Notes: generated by a model not told the origin, from the letters alone. DNA of 64,000 nucleotides from an uncultured Lachnospiraceae bacterium (GCA_949743325.1 CATJTQ010000076.1:1-64000), one strand, 5' to 3'; shown: positions 1 to 9,509, numbered from the stretch's first letter. A program made the numbers and translations.

Positions 1-1
1 G

Positions 2-808
2 CCTATAAGAAATACTATTATTAAATTATTAAATGAATATGGAGAGGAAGTTGAAATCGGAGAAAAAGGGGAGATTTGTATTTTAGGCGATGGGCTGGCA
101 CGTGGGTATACGAATGATTATAAACAAACTCAAAGTTCATTTGTTATAAATGCAGACAATGAATTGTGTTATAGAACAGGAGATATTGGAAAAGTAAATG
201 AAGAAGGTAAATTAATTTGTTTGGGAAGACGGGATAATCAGATTAAAATTCGCGGGCATAGGATTGAATTGGAGGAAATTGAAAATGTTGTTATAGAAAT
301 TGAAGGTATTATTGATGCGGCTGCATGTTATGAAAAAAATACAGAGTATGAAAAAATAATTGTTTTTTTTACTGCTTCAACATTAATTAATAAGGAATCT
401 GTATTAAAAAATTTGAGAAACAGGATAATGGACTATATGATACCGCAAATAATTATTCAGGTTGATAATCTAATATATAACAGCAATGGAAAGAAAGATA
501 GAAAAGCATTGCTTGGTTTGTATAAGAAAAAAAGTATATATGAATTAGAGTGTAGCAATGTAAAACTGGATTTAGTGTCTGTTGTTATGGATTTAATATA
601 TAAATATATTGGCAATTATAGTTATGATTTAACATTGGAAATGGATTTCAAACAAATAGGAATGGACTCAATTGGATATGTATCTTTAATGGTTGATATT
701 GAAAAATACTGCGGCATTGAATTTGAGGATAAGATATTAGCTCTTGACTATTTTGCTTCTGTAAGAGAACTAATTATATATATAAGCAATAAGTTGCTAA
801 TTGAGTAA
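2..808 (+). CDS. Adenylation-domain C-terminus plus carrier protein (NRPS-like), 5' truncated
   Basis: The reading frame is open from the window edge, so this is the 3' part of a larger gene. The visible protein has late adenylation-domain motifs: GEICILGDGLARGY (A6-like), YRTGD (A7), GRRDNQIKIRGHRIELEEIE (A8) and NSNGKKDRKAL (A10, with the catalytic Lys). A peptidyl/acyl carrier domain of about 80 residues follows. Its GMDSIG motif holds the Ser that would carry phosphopantetheine. Such proteins activate an amino or aryl acid as the adenylate and load it onto the carrier. The chain ends after one carrier domain with no condensation or thioesterase domain, so this looks like a stand-alone loading module. 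The substrate cannot be read because the specificity residues lie upstream. The next gene is BtrH-like, which fits a carrier-tethered acyl transfer. Confidence 0.85.
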   Translation, partial: PIRNTIIKLLNEYGEEVEIGEKGEICILGDGLARGYTNDYKQTQSSFVINADNELCYRTGDIGKVNEEGKLICLGRRDNQIKIRGHRIELEEIENVVIEIEGIIDAAACYEKNTEYEKIIVFFTASTLINKESVLKNLRNRIMDYMIPQIIIQVDNLIYNSNGKKDRKALLGLYKKKSIYELECSNVKLDLVSVVMDLIYKYIGNYSYDLTLEMDFKQIGMDSIGYVSLMVDIEKYCGIEFEDKILALDYFASVRELIIYISNKLLIE

Positions 809-969
809 TTGCTATTTATACTTTGTGAACTAAGGGGCATGAATTATGGTATGCCCTTGGGTATACTTTGTGATACAGCGAAGCTGTTTATCTGCTTCAC
901 AGGGGAATGTATTATGGTGTGTGGTTGTGTATAGGATTTGAGATTTTATAAGAAAAGCAGGTGATTTTA

Positions 970-2373
970 ATGAAGGCCGAATTGAAACTGGATTATTATA
1001 GAGACGGTATAGATGAAACAAAAGTAATATGTACGGATATTCCTATAGCGGCGGCTTGCGGTTATTACAATGTTGATAACTATTTTTATTTTTTACTACA
1101 GAAGTTTTTTTATAAAAACTGGAAATTTGATAAACATTATGAAAATAAGATGTTTGAAAATATGGGATTGAGATATAGAGAAATAATTGTTAAAGATACA
1201 GAAATGCTGAAAGAAAAAGTAAAAATCTTTTTAAAGGATAACAAACCCGTTTTACTGCCAATAAAATATTGCGATATGTTTTTTAGTTCAGAGTACAAAA
1301 AAAGTCAAAGCACTCATTTTATATTACTAAGCGGCTATAATGTTGATGTGGATATATGGTATATGCGATTGAGTCCTCATGTTATTTCCGATTCCGTTTT
1401 AAATGAAAATATTGGTTTATATCCATTCAGAGTTAAGGAAAAAATGGTGTTGGATATGTGGAAGCAAACTAATTATAAGTATTGTAAAGAGAAAAATTTT
1501 TTTCAAAATAAAATATTTGTTGTAGAACAAGAAGCAAAATCAAATATAATAGATATTTATCAATTGTTAAATATGTTGTTCTCTAAAAATTTCAAATTGG
1601 AAAATGAGTTTTTAAATGTAATTAAAAATTATCAATATAAAGATAAGGAAAAATTAGAATATGATATATATTTTATCAGGGCTTACTATATAAAGTATGT
1701 TATTCAGTTTTTTGAAATATTGAAAAAATATATTAATCGCAATAATAAGAAATTGTGTGAAAAAATAGACGTGTTTTTGGAGAGATACATACAAACTAGG
1801 AGTATTAATATTGCAAAACTGCAGGCAAAATGTTTAAGGGGAGAAGAATTAGAAATTGAAAGTGTCATGTTAGAAGAAAAAGCGATGGAGTGCGATTTAT
1901 TAGATATAATTGCAGAAATTAAACATAATTTACAGAGTAACTATGAAATTAACGGAATTAATTATGTTAATAATTCAATAATTACCGCCAGCAGTGAAGA
2001 TAAAATATATTTTGATTGTGAAAATGTTCGTAATGATGATAACGAAATATGGCGTTCTGATAATGTCAATGCACCTCATTGGTTGATGTTTGAATTTAAT
2101 AAAGAGATAAAAGTAAAAAAGATGAATATCTGCCATGACTCTAATTTTAATAAAATAACAATGTGTTTTTGTATTGAAGGCAGTAAAGACATGGACAAGT
2201 GGGAGCTTTTAGATTCTGTTGTTAATAATTCAGATATAACAACAACACATTTACTAAAAGGAAAAGCTTATAGATATATAAGAATTTATATTACGGAACC
2301 TTCAAAATTATACAATCAGGCCAGAATAAGAAAAGTTGAAATTTATGGAATGGAGGATATTGTAAAATACTAA
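970..2373 (+). CDS. BtrH-like N-terminal domain protein with C-terminal F5/8 (discoidin) domain
   Basis: The ATG at 970 is preceded by AGGTGA (959-964), a better start than the GTG at 961. The protein has 467 residues. The first ~140 resemble the BtrH N-terminal fold (papain-like; in butirosin biosynthesis BtrH moves an acyl group off a carrier protein). Cys30 and His116 (in STHFILLSGYN) are candidate catalytic residues. The middle (~150-325) is helical and Lys/Glu-rich. The last ~135 residues look like an F5/8 type C carbohydrate/ligand-binding domain (W-RSDN, APHWLMFEF, YRYIRIYI). No signal peptide is visible, so it is probably cytoplasmic. It follows the carrier-protein gene by about 160 bp. 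The fold assignment is by eye and moderate; the acyl-transfer role is inferred from context. Confidence 0.55.
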   Translation: MKAELKLDYYRDGIDETKVICTDIPIAAACGYYNVDNYFYFLLQKFFYKNWKFDKHYENKMFENMGLRYREIIVKDTEMLKEKVKIFLKDNKPVLLPIKYCDMFFSSEYKKSQSTHFILLSGYNVDVDIWYMRLSPHVISDSVLNENIGLYPFRVKEKMVLDMWKQTNYKYCKEKNFFQNKIFVVEQEAKSNIIDIYQLLNMLFSKNFKLENEFLNVIKNYQYKDKEKLEYDIYFIRAYYIKYVIQFFEILKKYINRNNKKLCEKIDVFLERYIQTRSINIAKLQAKCLRGEELEIESVMLEEKAMECDLLDIIAEIKHNLQSNYEINGINYVNNSIITASSEDKIYFDCENVRNDDNEIWRSDNVNAPHWLMFEFNKEIKVKKMNICHDSNFNKITMCFCIEGSKDMDKWELLDSVVNNSDITTTHLLKGKAYRYIRIYITEPSKLYNQARIRKVEIYGMEDIVKY

Positions 2374-2526
2374 AAATATTTGTTTAGATATTTATATTTA
2401 TTGAACTGCTATAATTATTAAAAATAAACAAAGACTGATTTTTAATGGAGAGTCAAGTTGAATGTACCATAGTTTCACGCAGGGTCTTTGATTTTCAAAA
2501 ATTTGTCAAAAAATATAGTTGTATGG

Positions 2527-2555
2527 TTGACAACTTTTGGGCAAAATGATATATA
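2527..2555 (+). promoter_or_regulatory. Candidate sigma-A promoter for the lysine riboswitch-dapAB transcript
   Basis: A perfect -35 TTGACA (2527-2532) is followed after 17 bases by TATATA (2550-2555), inside a run of TA repeats. It lies about 30 bases upstream of the riboswitch 5' side. The -10 register is ambiguous because of the TA run; TATAAT at 2556-2561 has a spacer that is too long. Confidence 0.55.
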
Positions 2556-2582
2556 TATAATATAAAAGAAATAACTGCAATT

Positions 2583-2775
2583 TTAGTAGAGGTTGCGTCG
2601 CTCATCAGTACATTTTGTGATAAGTGCAGACTTAGCGGAGTAAAGTGGAAAGGGAATGACGCCGAAGAGAGCAATTTTCTGCAGAATTGTTTTCTGGGCA
2701 TATAGTTAACAGCTGTATGACTGTCATCATAATTATATCAAAATTTTTGTTTTTTGTGATGGAGCGCTATCTGGA
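2583..2775 (+). ncRNA. Lysine riboswitch (L-box)
   Basis: This leader matches the conserved core of the lysine riboswitch: GTAGAGGTTGCG at the 5' side of P1/P2, CAGTACA, then GGAAAGGGAATGACGCCGAAG (split over the P2-P4 junctions), CTGGGC...AGCTGTATGACTGTC in P5, and a closing GGAGCGCTATCT that can pair back to the 5' side. An intrinsic terminator follows at 2819. It precedes dapA, the committed step of DAP/lysine synthesis, so lysine binding should favour termination. This is a known class; the assignment is from remembered consensus, not a covariance search. Confidence 0.88.
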
Positions 2776-2818
2776 ATTTCGTAAATTCGGTCGCAGTGCG
2801 GATTTATTATATTTTAGG

Positions 2819-2842
2819 GAGTGGCGTTGCTGCTCTTTTTTC
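2819..2842 (+). terminator. Intrinsic terminator of the lysine riboswitch expression platform
   Basis: Stem GAGTGGC (2819-2825) pairs with GCTGCTC (2829-2835), with two G-U pairs and a GTT loop, and is followed directly by TTTTTT. It sits just 3' of the riboswitch aptamer. The 250 bases from here to dapA are AT-rich; I see no gene in them. Confidence 0.75.
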
Positions 2843-3091
2843 TTTTTATTAAAAAGAAATGTTATATTTTATTATAGCTTTTGACGGGCCAGCACTCGTT
2901 TTCGCATTAATAATTTGCGATAGCTTTAATGTAAACAATAAATAAGTTTCTAATTGTTATTATGTAATGTTTCTAATTTATATTTTAATGATAAGAAAAA
3001 ATATATAAGAGTATACTGCTCTGTTATCTACGAAAATATGATTAAAAACTACTTATTGCAAATAGGATGATATTTTCAGGAGGTAATTAAA

Positions 3092-3985
3092 ATGGCAATT
3101 TTTAAAGGTGCAGGTGTGGCGATTGTTACACCAATGAGAGAAGACGGAACAGTTAATTTTGAAGAACTGGAGAGAATGATTGATTTTCAGATTGAAAACG
3201 GCACAGATGCGATTATAATTTGTGGAACAACAGGAGAATCAGCTGTTCTTACAGACGAAGAACATATGGAATGTTTTAAAGTTGCAGTTAATCAGACAAA
3301 AGGAAGAGTTCCTGTTATTGCAGGAAGCGGTTCCAACTGTACAGAATCTGCAATTCATTATTCCAAGGAAGCTCAGAAATATGGTGCAGATGCGGTTTTA
3401 TTAGTTTCACCATACTATAATAAAGCTACACAAAAAGGTTTGAAGGCACATTACAGTGCAATTGCAAAAGAGATTGATCTGCCTATTATTCTGTATAATG
3501 TTCCTAGCCGCACAGGATGTAATATACTACCGCAGACCGCAGTTGATTTGGCTAGGGAAGTAGATAATATTGTTGCCATTAAAGAGGCCTGCGGAAATAT
3601 TTCACAAGTTTCAAAACTCGCACAGCTTGCGGAGGGTTGTATTGATATTTATTCAGGAAATGATGATCAGATAGTGCCGTTAATGTCATTAGGAGCGAAG
3701 GGTGTAATTTCAGTGCTTTCAAATATTGCGCCTAAACAGACACATGATATTGTACAAATGTATTTGGACGGAGATATAGAGGGCAGCCGCAATTTGCAGT
3801 TAAAAGCGATTCCGCTTATTGACCAGCTGTTTTGTGAAGTTAATCCGATACCGGTTAAGAAAGCGCTCAATATGTTGGGCTTTGCAGCAGGTACGCTTCG
3901 TCTCCCTCTTACAGATATGGAAGAGGCGCACGCAGCAGTTCTCAGGGAGGAAATGATTAAATTTGGTCTTAAAGTTGCAGACTAA
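3092..3985 (+). CDS. dapA: 4-hydroxy-tetrahydrodipicolinate synthase
   Basis: DapA condenses pyruvate with aspartate semialdehyde, the first committed step toward diaminopimelate and lysine, in the cytoplasm. The 297-residue length is typical. Visible signatures are GTTGES (residues ~46-51), YNVPSRTGCN (Tyr and Arg of the active site) and VAIKEACGN, whose Lys (~163) forms the Schiff base. The start has AGGAGG at 3078-3083. The gene lies behind a lysine riboswitch and is followed by dapB after 24 bases, so both probably share the lysine-controlled transcript. Confidence 0.97.
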   Translation: MAIFKGAGVAIVTPMREDGTVNFEELERMIDFQIENGTDAIIICGTTGESAVLTDEEHMECFKVAVNQTKGRVPVIAGSGSNCTESAIHYSKEAQKYGADAVLLVSPYYNKATQKGLKAHYSAIAKEIDLPIILYNVPSRTGCNILPQTAVDLAREVDNIVAIKEACGNISQVSKLAQLAEGCIDIYSGNDDQIVPLMSLGAKGVISVLSNIAPKQTHDIVQMYLDGDIEGSRNLQLKAIPLIDQLFCEVNPIPVKKALNMLGFAAGTLRLPLTDMEEAHAAVLREEMIKFGLKVAD

Positions 3986-4009
3986 TTGCGTAGTATGGAG
4001 GAACAAACG

Positions 4010-4771
4010 ATGATAAATATTATAATGCATGGTTGTAATGGCATGATGGGACAGATGATTACCAATCTTATGAAAGAAGATACACAGGCAAAAATTGTAG
4101 CAGGTGTAGATATTTATGATGACGGACATAATGAGTATCCTGTTTTTTCTTCTATCAATGAATGTACAGTTGAGGCAGATGTAATAATTGATTTTGCTTC
4201 AGTAAAAGCTATTGACGCTTTGCTTGATTATAGTGTAAAAAATAAAGTGCCGGCAGTAATATGCACTACCGGACTGGCAAAAGAGCAGCTTAATAAAGTA
4301 GAAGAGGCGTCAAAAAAAGTTGCTGTCCTAAAGTCGGCAAATATGTCGCTGGGAATCAATACGCTTATGAATCTGTTGCAAAAGGCGGTTTCAGTCTTTG
4401 CTCCGGCAGGTTTTGATATAGAAATTGTAGAGAAACATCATAATAAGAAATTGGATGCTCCAAGCGGTACTGCTTTGGCATTGGCTGATTCTATCAATGA
4501 AGCAATGGATAACAGCTATGATTATATTTATGACAGAAGCAAAGAGAAAAAAAGACGTGATAAATCCGAGATAGGAATAAGTGCAGTTAGAGGAGGCACG
4601 ATTGTTGGTGAACATGAAGTGATTTTTGCGGGAACTGATGAGGTAATTGAGTTTAAACATACTGCATATTCTAAGGCTGTATTTGGAAAAGGCGCAATTC
4701 AGGCTGCCAAGTTTCTTGCGGGAAAACCGGCAGGATATTATAATATGAGCCATGTTATAGAAGCAGAATAA
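4010..4771 (+). CDS. dapB: 4-hydroxy-tetrahydrodipicolinate reductase
   Basis: DapB reduces hydroxy-tetrahydrodipicolinate with NAD(P)H. The ATG at 4010 is chosen because GGAGG at 3997-4001 sits 8 bases upstream; the longer TTG start at 3986 has no ribosome site. The 253-residue protein begins with the nucleotide-binding loop GCNGMMGQ. It carries the family signature EKHHNKKLDAPSGTA with the catalytic His and Lys. It is translated directly after dapA, and a terminator at 4842 closes the unit. Confidence 0.97.
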   Translation: MINIIMHGCNGMMGQMITNLMKEDTQAKIVAGVDIYDDGHNEYPVFSSINECTVEADVIIDFASVKAIDALLDYSVKNKVPAVICTTGLAKEQLNKVEEASKKVAVLKSANMSLGINTLMNLLQKAVSVFAPAGFDIEIVEKHHNKKLDAPSGTALALADSINEAMDNSYDYIYDRSKEKKRRDKSEIGISAVRGGTIVGEHEVIFAGTDEVIEFKHTAYSKAVFGKGAIQAAKFLAGKPAGYYNMSHVIEAE

Positions 4772-4841
4772 TATTCCGGCGAGCAGTGTGCCGGGCAGCG
4801 GAGCCTGCAAGGGTATTTGGCGGCTGCCGCGAGGGAAAATG

Positions 4842-4866
4842 CCCCGCAGTATAGCTGCGGGGTGTT
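4842..4866 (+). terminator. Intrinsic terminator after dapB
   Basis: Perfect 8-bp stem CCCCGCAG (4842-4849) / CTGCGGGG (4855-4862) with a TATAG loop, followed by TGTTTC. The U-run is weak, but the stem is strong. The preceding 50 bases are unusually GC-rich for this window and contain a smaller CCGGC/GCCGG hairpin near 4776-4796. Confidence 0.75.
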
Positions 4867-4953
4867 TCATTTCCAGACAGCTTTTTTTGCAATCACAAAA
4901 AAAACACAAAGATATAGTAAATTAAAAGTAACTATTTTCAGGAGGTACGGATT

Positions 4954-5958
4954 TTGATAGAGGTTAATAATCTAACTAAAAAATACGGTGACCATACGGC
5001 GGTGGATCATATAAGCTTTCATGTGAAAAAGGGAAAGATATATGGTTTTTTGGGACCTAACGGCGCAGGAAAGACAACTACTATGAATATGATTACCGGT
5101 TATATAGGAGCTACAGAAGGTGATGTTAAAGTAAATGGACACGATATTTTTGAGGAGCCCGAACTTGCGAAAAAATCTATAGGATATCTTCCTGAACTCC
5201 CTCCTTTATATATGGAGATGACGCCTGAAGAGTATCTAAAGTTTGCGGCAGAGTTAAAAGGAGTGGAGAAACAGAAGATAAAATCTATGGTTGAGGATGT
5301 TATGCAGATGACTGGAGTAAGTGATATGAGAAGGCGTCTGATTAAAAATCTTTCAAAAGGATATCGTCAGAGAGTTGGACTAGCTCAGGCTCTTTTAGGA
5401 TATCCTGAAATACTTATTCTTGACGAGCCTACGGTTGGGCTTGATCCTAAGCAGATAATTGAGATGAGACAGTTAATAAAGAATCTGAAGGAAAATCATA
5501 CAATTATTTTAAGTTCTCATATTCTTACTGAAATAAGCGAAGTGTGTGATGAAGTTATAATTATCACAGATGGAAAACTTGTCGCAAGTGATTCTCTCGC
5601 AAATCTTTCACGTTTATCAGAACTGAAAAATAATCAGATAAATCTTACGGTTAGAGGAAATGAGAAAGTAATACTAGAGTGTGTTCGTCGTGTAAATGGT
5701 GTTAAAAGTGTTAAGGCATCAGTTTCAAGAAATGATAGCGGAGCTGTAGACATAATTGTAGAGAGAAAAGCTGATATGGATATAAGGGAATCGTTATTTT
5801 ATGCTCTGGCTAATGCTAAATGTCCAATTTTATCAATGAGGGCTGATAAGAAGTCATTGGAAGATATTTTCCTTGATATGACTAAAATGCCTGACACGAG
5901 CAATGGAGAGGCAGTTTTAGAAAATCCTAAAGATAAATTACAGGTAAAGGAGGGATAA
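4954..5958 (+). CDS. ABC transporter ATP-binding protein, GldA-like
   Basis: Starts at TTG (4954) with GGAGG at 4941-4945. The 334-residue ATPase has Walker A GPNGAGKTT, signature LSKGYRQRVG, Walker B LILDEPTVGLDP and switch SSHIL in the first ~215 residues. A ~110-residue C-terminal extension follows, as in GldA-type proteins. It pairs with the downstream permease, a GldG-like subunit and a DUF4340 protein. In Bacteroidetes related genes are tied to gliding; in Firmicutes the substrate of this system is unknown. The four genes are tightly spaced and should be one transcript. Confidence 0.9.
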   Translation: MIEVNNLTKKYGDHTAVDHISFHVKKGKIYGFLGPNGAGKTTTMNMITGYIGATEGDVKVNGHDIFEEPELAKKSIGYLPELPPLYMEMTPEEYLKFAAELKGVEKQKIKSMVEDVMQMTGVSDMRRRLIKNLSKGYRQRVGLAQALLGYPEILILDEPTVGLDPKQIIEMRQLIKNLKENHTIILSSHILTEISEVCDEVIIITDGKLVASDSLANLSRLSELKNNQINLTVRGNEKVILECVRRVNGVKSVKASVSRNDSGAVDIIVERKADMDIRESLFYALANAKCPILSMRADKKSLEDIFLDMTKMPDTSNGEAVLENPKDKLQVKEG

Positions 5959-5963
5959 GACAA

Positions 5964-6833
5964 ATGAATGCGGTTTTTAAGAGAGAATTAAAATCTTGTT
6001 TTAATTCCATGACGGGTTATATATTTATTGCTTTTATTATATTTATCGTAAGTATGTTTTTTTCGCTTTATAATCTTTACGCAGGAAGTTCATTGATAAG
6101 AAATTCCCTAAACGGAGTTTCATTTGCTCTTTTTATAATTATTCCAATATTAACTATGCGTGTTATGGCTGAGGAGAGGAAGCAGAAGACAGATCAACTT
6201 CTATATACGTCTCCAGTTAAGATTACGGATATTGTGCTAGGAAAGTATTTAGCACTTGAAGTTACATTTTTAATACCTGTAATATTGTTTTGTTTTTATC
6301 CGTTTATTATGAAAATATATGGTAAGACAGAAGAATCAATGGCAATGGATTTTGTTGCCCTTTTTGGATTCTTTTTATTAGGTTCGCTGTATTTGGCAAT
6401 AGGATTATTTTTGTCTTCAATAACAGAAAGTCAAGTTATCGCTGCGGTTTTGACTTTTGGGATTCTGATGATTACTTATTTTATAGGCGGACTTTTAAGT
6501 TTGGTACCAGGATCGGCAATTGCATCACTTATAGGTTTTGTAATTGTGGTAATTGTTGTGGCGTTTATATTATATGCTATGACAAAACATATTGTTGTAT
6601 CAGTATCAGTTGGTGCTGTGGGAGAGATTGCATTATTAATAGCTTTTTTCGCTAATAAAACAATGTTTGAAGGTCTATTTGCGAAAGTGTTCAGCGTGTT
6701 GGATTGTTCAGCAAAACTGGATAATTTCTTTTATGGAATTTTCGATTTTACAAATGTGGCATATTATGTGTCAGGCTGTGTGCTCTTTATTTTCCTTACA
6801 GTGCAGGCAGTTCAGAAGAGAAGATACAGTTAG
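5964..6833 (+). CDS. ABC transporter permease, GldF-like
   Basis: Begins 5 bases after the ATPase gene, with AAGGAGGG at 5947-5953. The 289-residue protein has about six hydrophobic segments (for example residues ~18-40, 49-70, 97-115, 131-152, 160-200 and 265-282). A short cytoplasmic loop MAEERKQKTDQLLYTSPV is typical of ABC-2 permeases that couple to the ATPase. It should form the membrane pore of the system encoded at 4954-9400. Substrate unknown. Confidence 0.88.
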   Translation: MNAVFKRELKSCFNSMTGYIFIAFIIFIVSMFFSLYNLYAGSSLIRNSLNGVSFALFIIIPILTMRVMAEERKQKTDQLLYTSPVKITDIVLGKYLALEVTFLIPVILFCFYPFIMKIYGKTEESMAMDFVALFGFFLLGSLYLAIGLFLSSITESQVIAAVLTFGILMITYFIGGLLSLVPGSAIASLIGFVIVVIVVAFILYAMTKHIVVSVSVGAVGEIALLIAFFANKTMFEGLFAKVFSVLDCSAKLDNFFYGIFDFTNVAYYVSGCVLFIFLTVQAVQKRRYS

Positions 6834-6839
6834 GAGGGT

Positions 6840-8279
6840 ATGACATTGGCTAAACATGGCACTAATTTAAAATCAAGGAATTTTAGGGGAGGTTCATACA
6901 GTTCTGTATTGACAATAATTGTTATTGCAATATTGTTTGTAGTAAATATTATTGTAAATGTGCTTCCTGACAGTATTACTAAACTAGATTACAGTGAGGA
7001 GAAATTATTTACTTTATCTGAGCAGACAACTAAAATTTTGGACGAAATTGAGGATGATATAACAATTTATCTTGTTGCACAGTCAGGAAGAGAAGATGAA
7101 TCAATCGTAGAACTTCTGAATAAATATAAAGCATCTTCTGGCAATCATATTAAAATAGTGACAAAAGACCCAGCTGTCAATCCAAATTTTACGGCTGGAT
7201 ATACGGAAGATACTCTTAAAGATAACAGCCTTATAGTTGAAAGTGATAAGAGAGCCAAAGTTGTGTCTATAGATGATATATATGTAACTGCTTATAACAG
7301 AAGTACAACTTCTGCCACTGGATATACAACAACGCAGACTTTTAAGGGAGAAGATGCGCTTACAAGCGCAATCGATTATGTAATTACTGAAAATTTGCCG
7401 AGAATGTATATTGTGACAGGACATGGGGAATCAGCTATGGAGAGCGCATTTCAAAATGCTGTTCAGAGAGAAAATATTGAACTTGTTCAATTGAGTTTGG
7501 CTACAGTTAAAGAGATACCAAAGGATGCGGATTGTCTGTATATTCAGGCGCCTACTAATGATATTAATCAGGACGAGGCAGAGATATTAAAGAAGTATAT
7601 TAAAAATGGCGGAAATATTTTTTATACAAGTTTTTACCAAAAGAAGGATACTCCTAATTTAGACAGTGTCTTAGCAGAGTTTGGTATTGCTGTTGACAGC
7701 GGCATAACATGTGAGGGAAACAGTAATTATATTATGCAAAATTTAAGGAACTATATAAGACCTATGTACGGAGAGCATGAAATAGTGAAACCGCTGTCCG
7801 CATCATCAGAGGTTATGGTAGTACCTTTTGGACAAAATATAAGAGTTCTTGATAACCGTAGGAGCGGACTTAAATCTACAACTCTCTTGAAAACAACTTC
7901 AACAGGTTATATCAAAACATTAGATTCAGAGACTTTAGAGAAATCTGAAGGTGATAAAACAGGGATGATGGTGCTTGCTATTGCAGTGACAGACAGTGAA
8001 AGTAATTCAAATCTTGTTGCAGTTACATCGCCATATATATCAAATTCACAGATGGATACTTATGTGTCAGGAGGAAATTATAATTTCCTGCTTAATTCAG
8101 TTGGATTTTTATGTGAGCATGAAAGTATGATTTCTATAAGAGGAAAGAATATTTATTCATCATCATTGGCTGTAACTTCAGGTCAGATGACAGCGTGGAT
8201 TTTTGTACTGATGGTTTTAATTCCTGTGGCAGTTATCGTGTCAGGTCTTGTAATATGGCTTAGGAGGCGTAAACGGTAA
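6840..8279 (+). CDS. GldG-like ABC transporter auxiliary subunit
   Basis: The 479-residue protein has one membrane segment near the N-terminus (~20-42), a large extracytoplasmic domain of the GldG/ABC-auxiliary type (YSEEKLFTLSEQT, then a Rossmann-like region with VTGHGES), and a C-terminal membrane segment before RLRRRKR-like basic residues. This architecture is typical of GldG. AGGAGG (6832-6837) is only 2 bases from the ATG at 6840 and 8 from a TTG at 6846, so translation may begin at 6846. The next gene overlaps its stop codon by one base (TAATG). Confidence 0.85.
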   Translation: MTLAKHGTNLKSRNFRGGSYSSVLTIIVIAILFVVNIIVNVLPDSITKLDYSEEKLFTLSEQTTKILDEIEDDITIYLVAQSGREDESIVELLNKYKASSGNHIKIVTKDPAVNPNFTAGYTEDTLKDNSLIVESDKRAKVVSIDDIYVTAYNRSTTSATGYTTTQTFKGEDALTSAIDYVITENLPRMYIVTGHGESAMESAFQNAVQRENIELVQLSLATVKEIPKDADCLYIQAPTNDINQDEAEILKKYIKNGGNIFYTSFYQKKDTPNLDSVLAEFGIAVDSGITCEGNSNYIMQNLRNYIRPMYGEHEIVKPLSASSEVMVVPFGQNIRVLDNRRSGLKSTTLLKTTSTGYIKTLDSETLEKSEGDKTGMMVLAIAVTDSESNSNLVAVTSPYISNSQMDTYVSGGNYNFLLNSVGFLCEHESMISIRGKNIYSSSLAVTSGQMTAWIFVLMVLIPVAVIVSGLVIWLRRRKR

Positions 8280-9400
8280 TGAGTAAAAAGGTTAAAAAAT
8301 TATTAATTATTGTTACAGTATTGCTTCTTCTTGTTGCAGCATATTTTGTTATTACAAAATTTGTTATAAAAAAAGAAAATAAAACAGACAATAATAAGGA
8401 TAATGTTGCAGTGAGTCAGATAGGCTCTGAAAATATTGTTTCTTTTTCGTATAAGTGCGAAGATACTGATTTTAAAGAAATAACTTTAGTTAAGAATAGT
8501 GATAATGAATGGCATTATATTGAAGATGATAATTTTCCTGTAAATCAAACTTATGTGACTAATATGGCAAAGAGTATCAGCGAGGTTAAGGCAGAAAGAA
8601 TAATATCTTCAGAAGAGGCAGGAGATTTAAAAGAGTATGGTTTTGATAATCCTGTCGTTTCAATAAGTTTTGAGGAGAGAGACGGAACAAAACATAATTA
8701 TTTTATAGGAAATGAAAATACATCAACAGAGAATTATTATTTCCGAATGGATGGTGATAGTAATGTCTATCAGATAAATGCCGACCTGAAAGTGATGTTT
8801 ATGATGGGACTATTTGATTTGTTTGATATGGAGCCATTCCCTAAGGTCGAAGAATCAAGTTTTAGGGAGATTGATATAAAATGTCAGAATCAGCATATGC
8901 GAGTTAAATCAGTTATTGAGGATGATGCCGAAGAACATATAGGTACTAATGATTATATGGAAAAAGATATAACATGGTATGCTGCAAATGGTGAAGAAGA
9001 ATACAAGAAGGGTAATCAGATAACACTTCAGGCAATGATTGATGAGATGGTAGACTATGCATTCTTCCGTGCAGTAGATTATAAGCTTGACGACAGCAAG
9101 AAGAAAAAGTATGGTTTTGATAAACCCACAGCTGTAATAAATGTAAAATATCAGGTTCTTGATGAGACAACGGCGGAGCTAGTTGAAGTTGCCGATGGTA
9201 TTAATGAAATACAGTGTGACACTATTGATAAAGAGTATACACTATATATTGGAAAAAAATCAAATGATACAGATTATGCTGACGATTACTATGTAAATAT
9301 TGAAGGTTCAGATAAGGTTTATACGATGGAAAGTTCCGTATTGTCAAGAATGGTAACTCTTGTGCCTGATTTATATTTTGTATCTAATATAACACAATAA
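8279..9400 (+). CDS. DUF4340 domain protein, membrane-anchored
   Basis: The 373-residue protein has one N-terminal membrane segment (residues ~7-29) and an extracytoplasmic remainder of repeated beta-rich units (DFKEITLVKN..EWHYIEDD; LKEYGFDNP; KKYGFDKP) typical of DUF4340. It overlaps the GldG-like gene by one base and is the last member of the four-gene ABC unit. DUF4340 proteins regularly accompany GldG-like subunits. Their role is unknown; a sensor or substrate-presenting subunit is a guess. Confidence 0.82.
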   Translation: MSKKVKKLLIIVTVLLLLVAAYFVITKFVIKKENKTDNNKDNVAVSQIGSENIVSFSYKCEDTDFKEITLVKNSDNEWHYIEDDNFPVNQTYVTNMAKSISEVKAERIISSEEAGDLKEYGFDNPVVSISFEERDGTKHNYFIGNENTSTENYYFRMDGDSNVYQINADLKVMFMMGLFDLFDMEPFPKVEESSFREIDIKCQNQHMRVKSVIEDDAEEHIGTNDYMEKDITWYAANGEEEYKKGNQITLQAMIDEMVDYAFFRAVDYKLDDSKKKKYGFDKPTAVINVKYQVLDETTAELVEVADGINEIQCDTIDKEYTLYIGKKSNDTDYADDYYVNIEGSDKVYTMESSVLSRMVTLVPDLYFVSNITQ

Positions 9401-9509
9401 AAATTGTTGCGAATAAAATTTTTTTTATTGCACATATTATCTCTATAAAAGCGTAAAAGCTTAAATTTGTAATTGTATATAATACATTGTAATTTTGAAA
9501 GGAGATATT

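Noticed and set aside
2495..2701. A 68-codon minus-strand open frame
   Set aside because: It overlaps the riboswitch promoter and aptamer and shows no coding features.
2687..2884. A 65-codon plus-strand open frame in the dapA leader
   Set aside because: It lies inside the lysine riboswitch and its terminator, has no ribosome site and encodes low-complexity sequence; the RNA structure explains the region.
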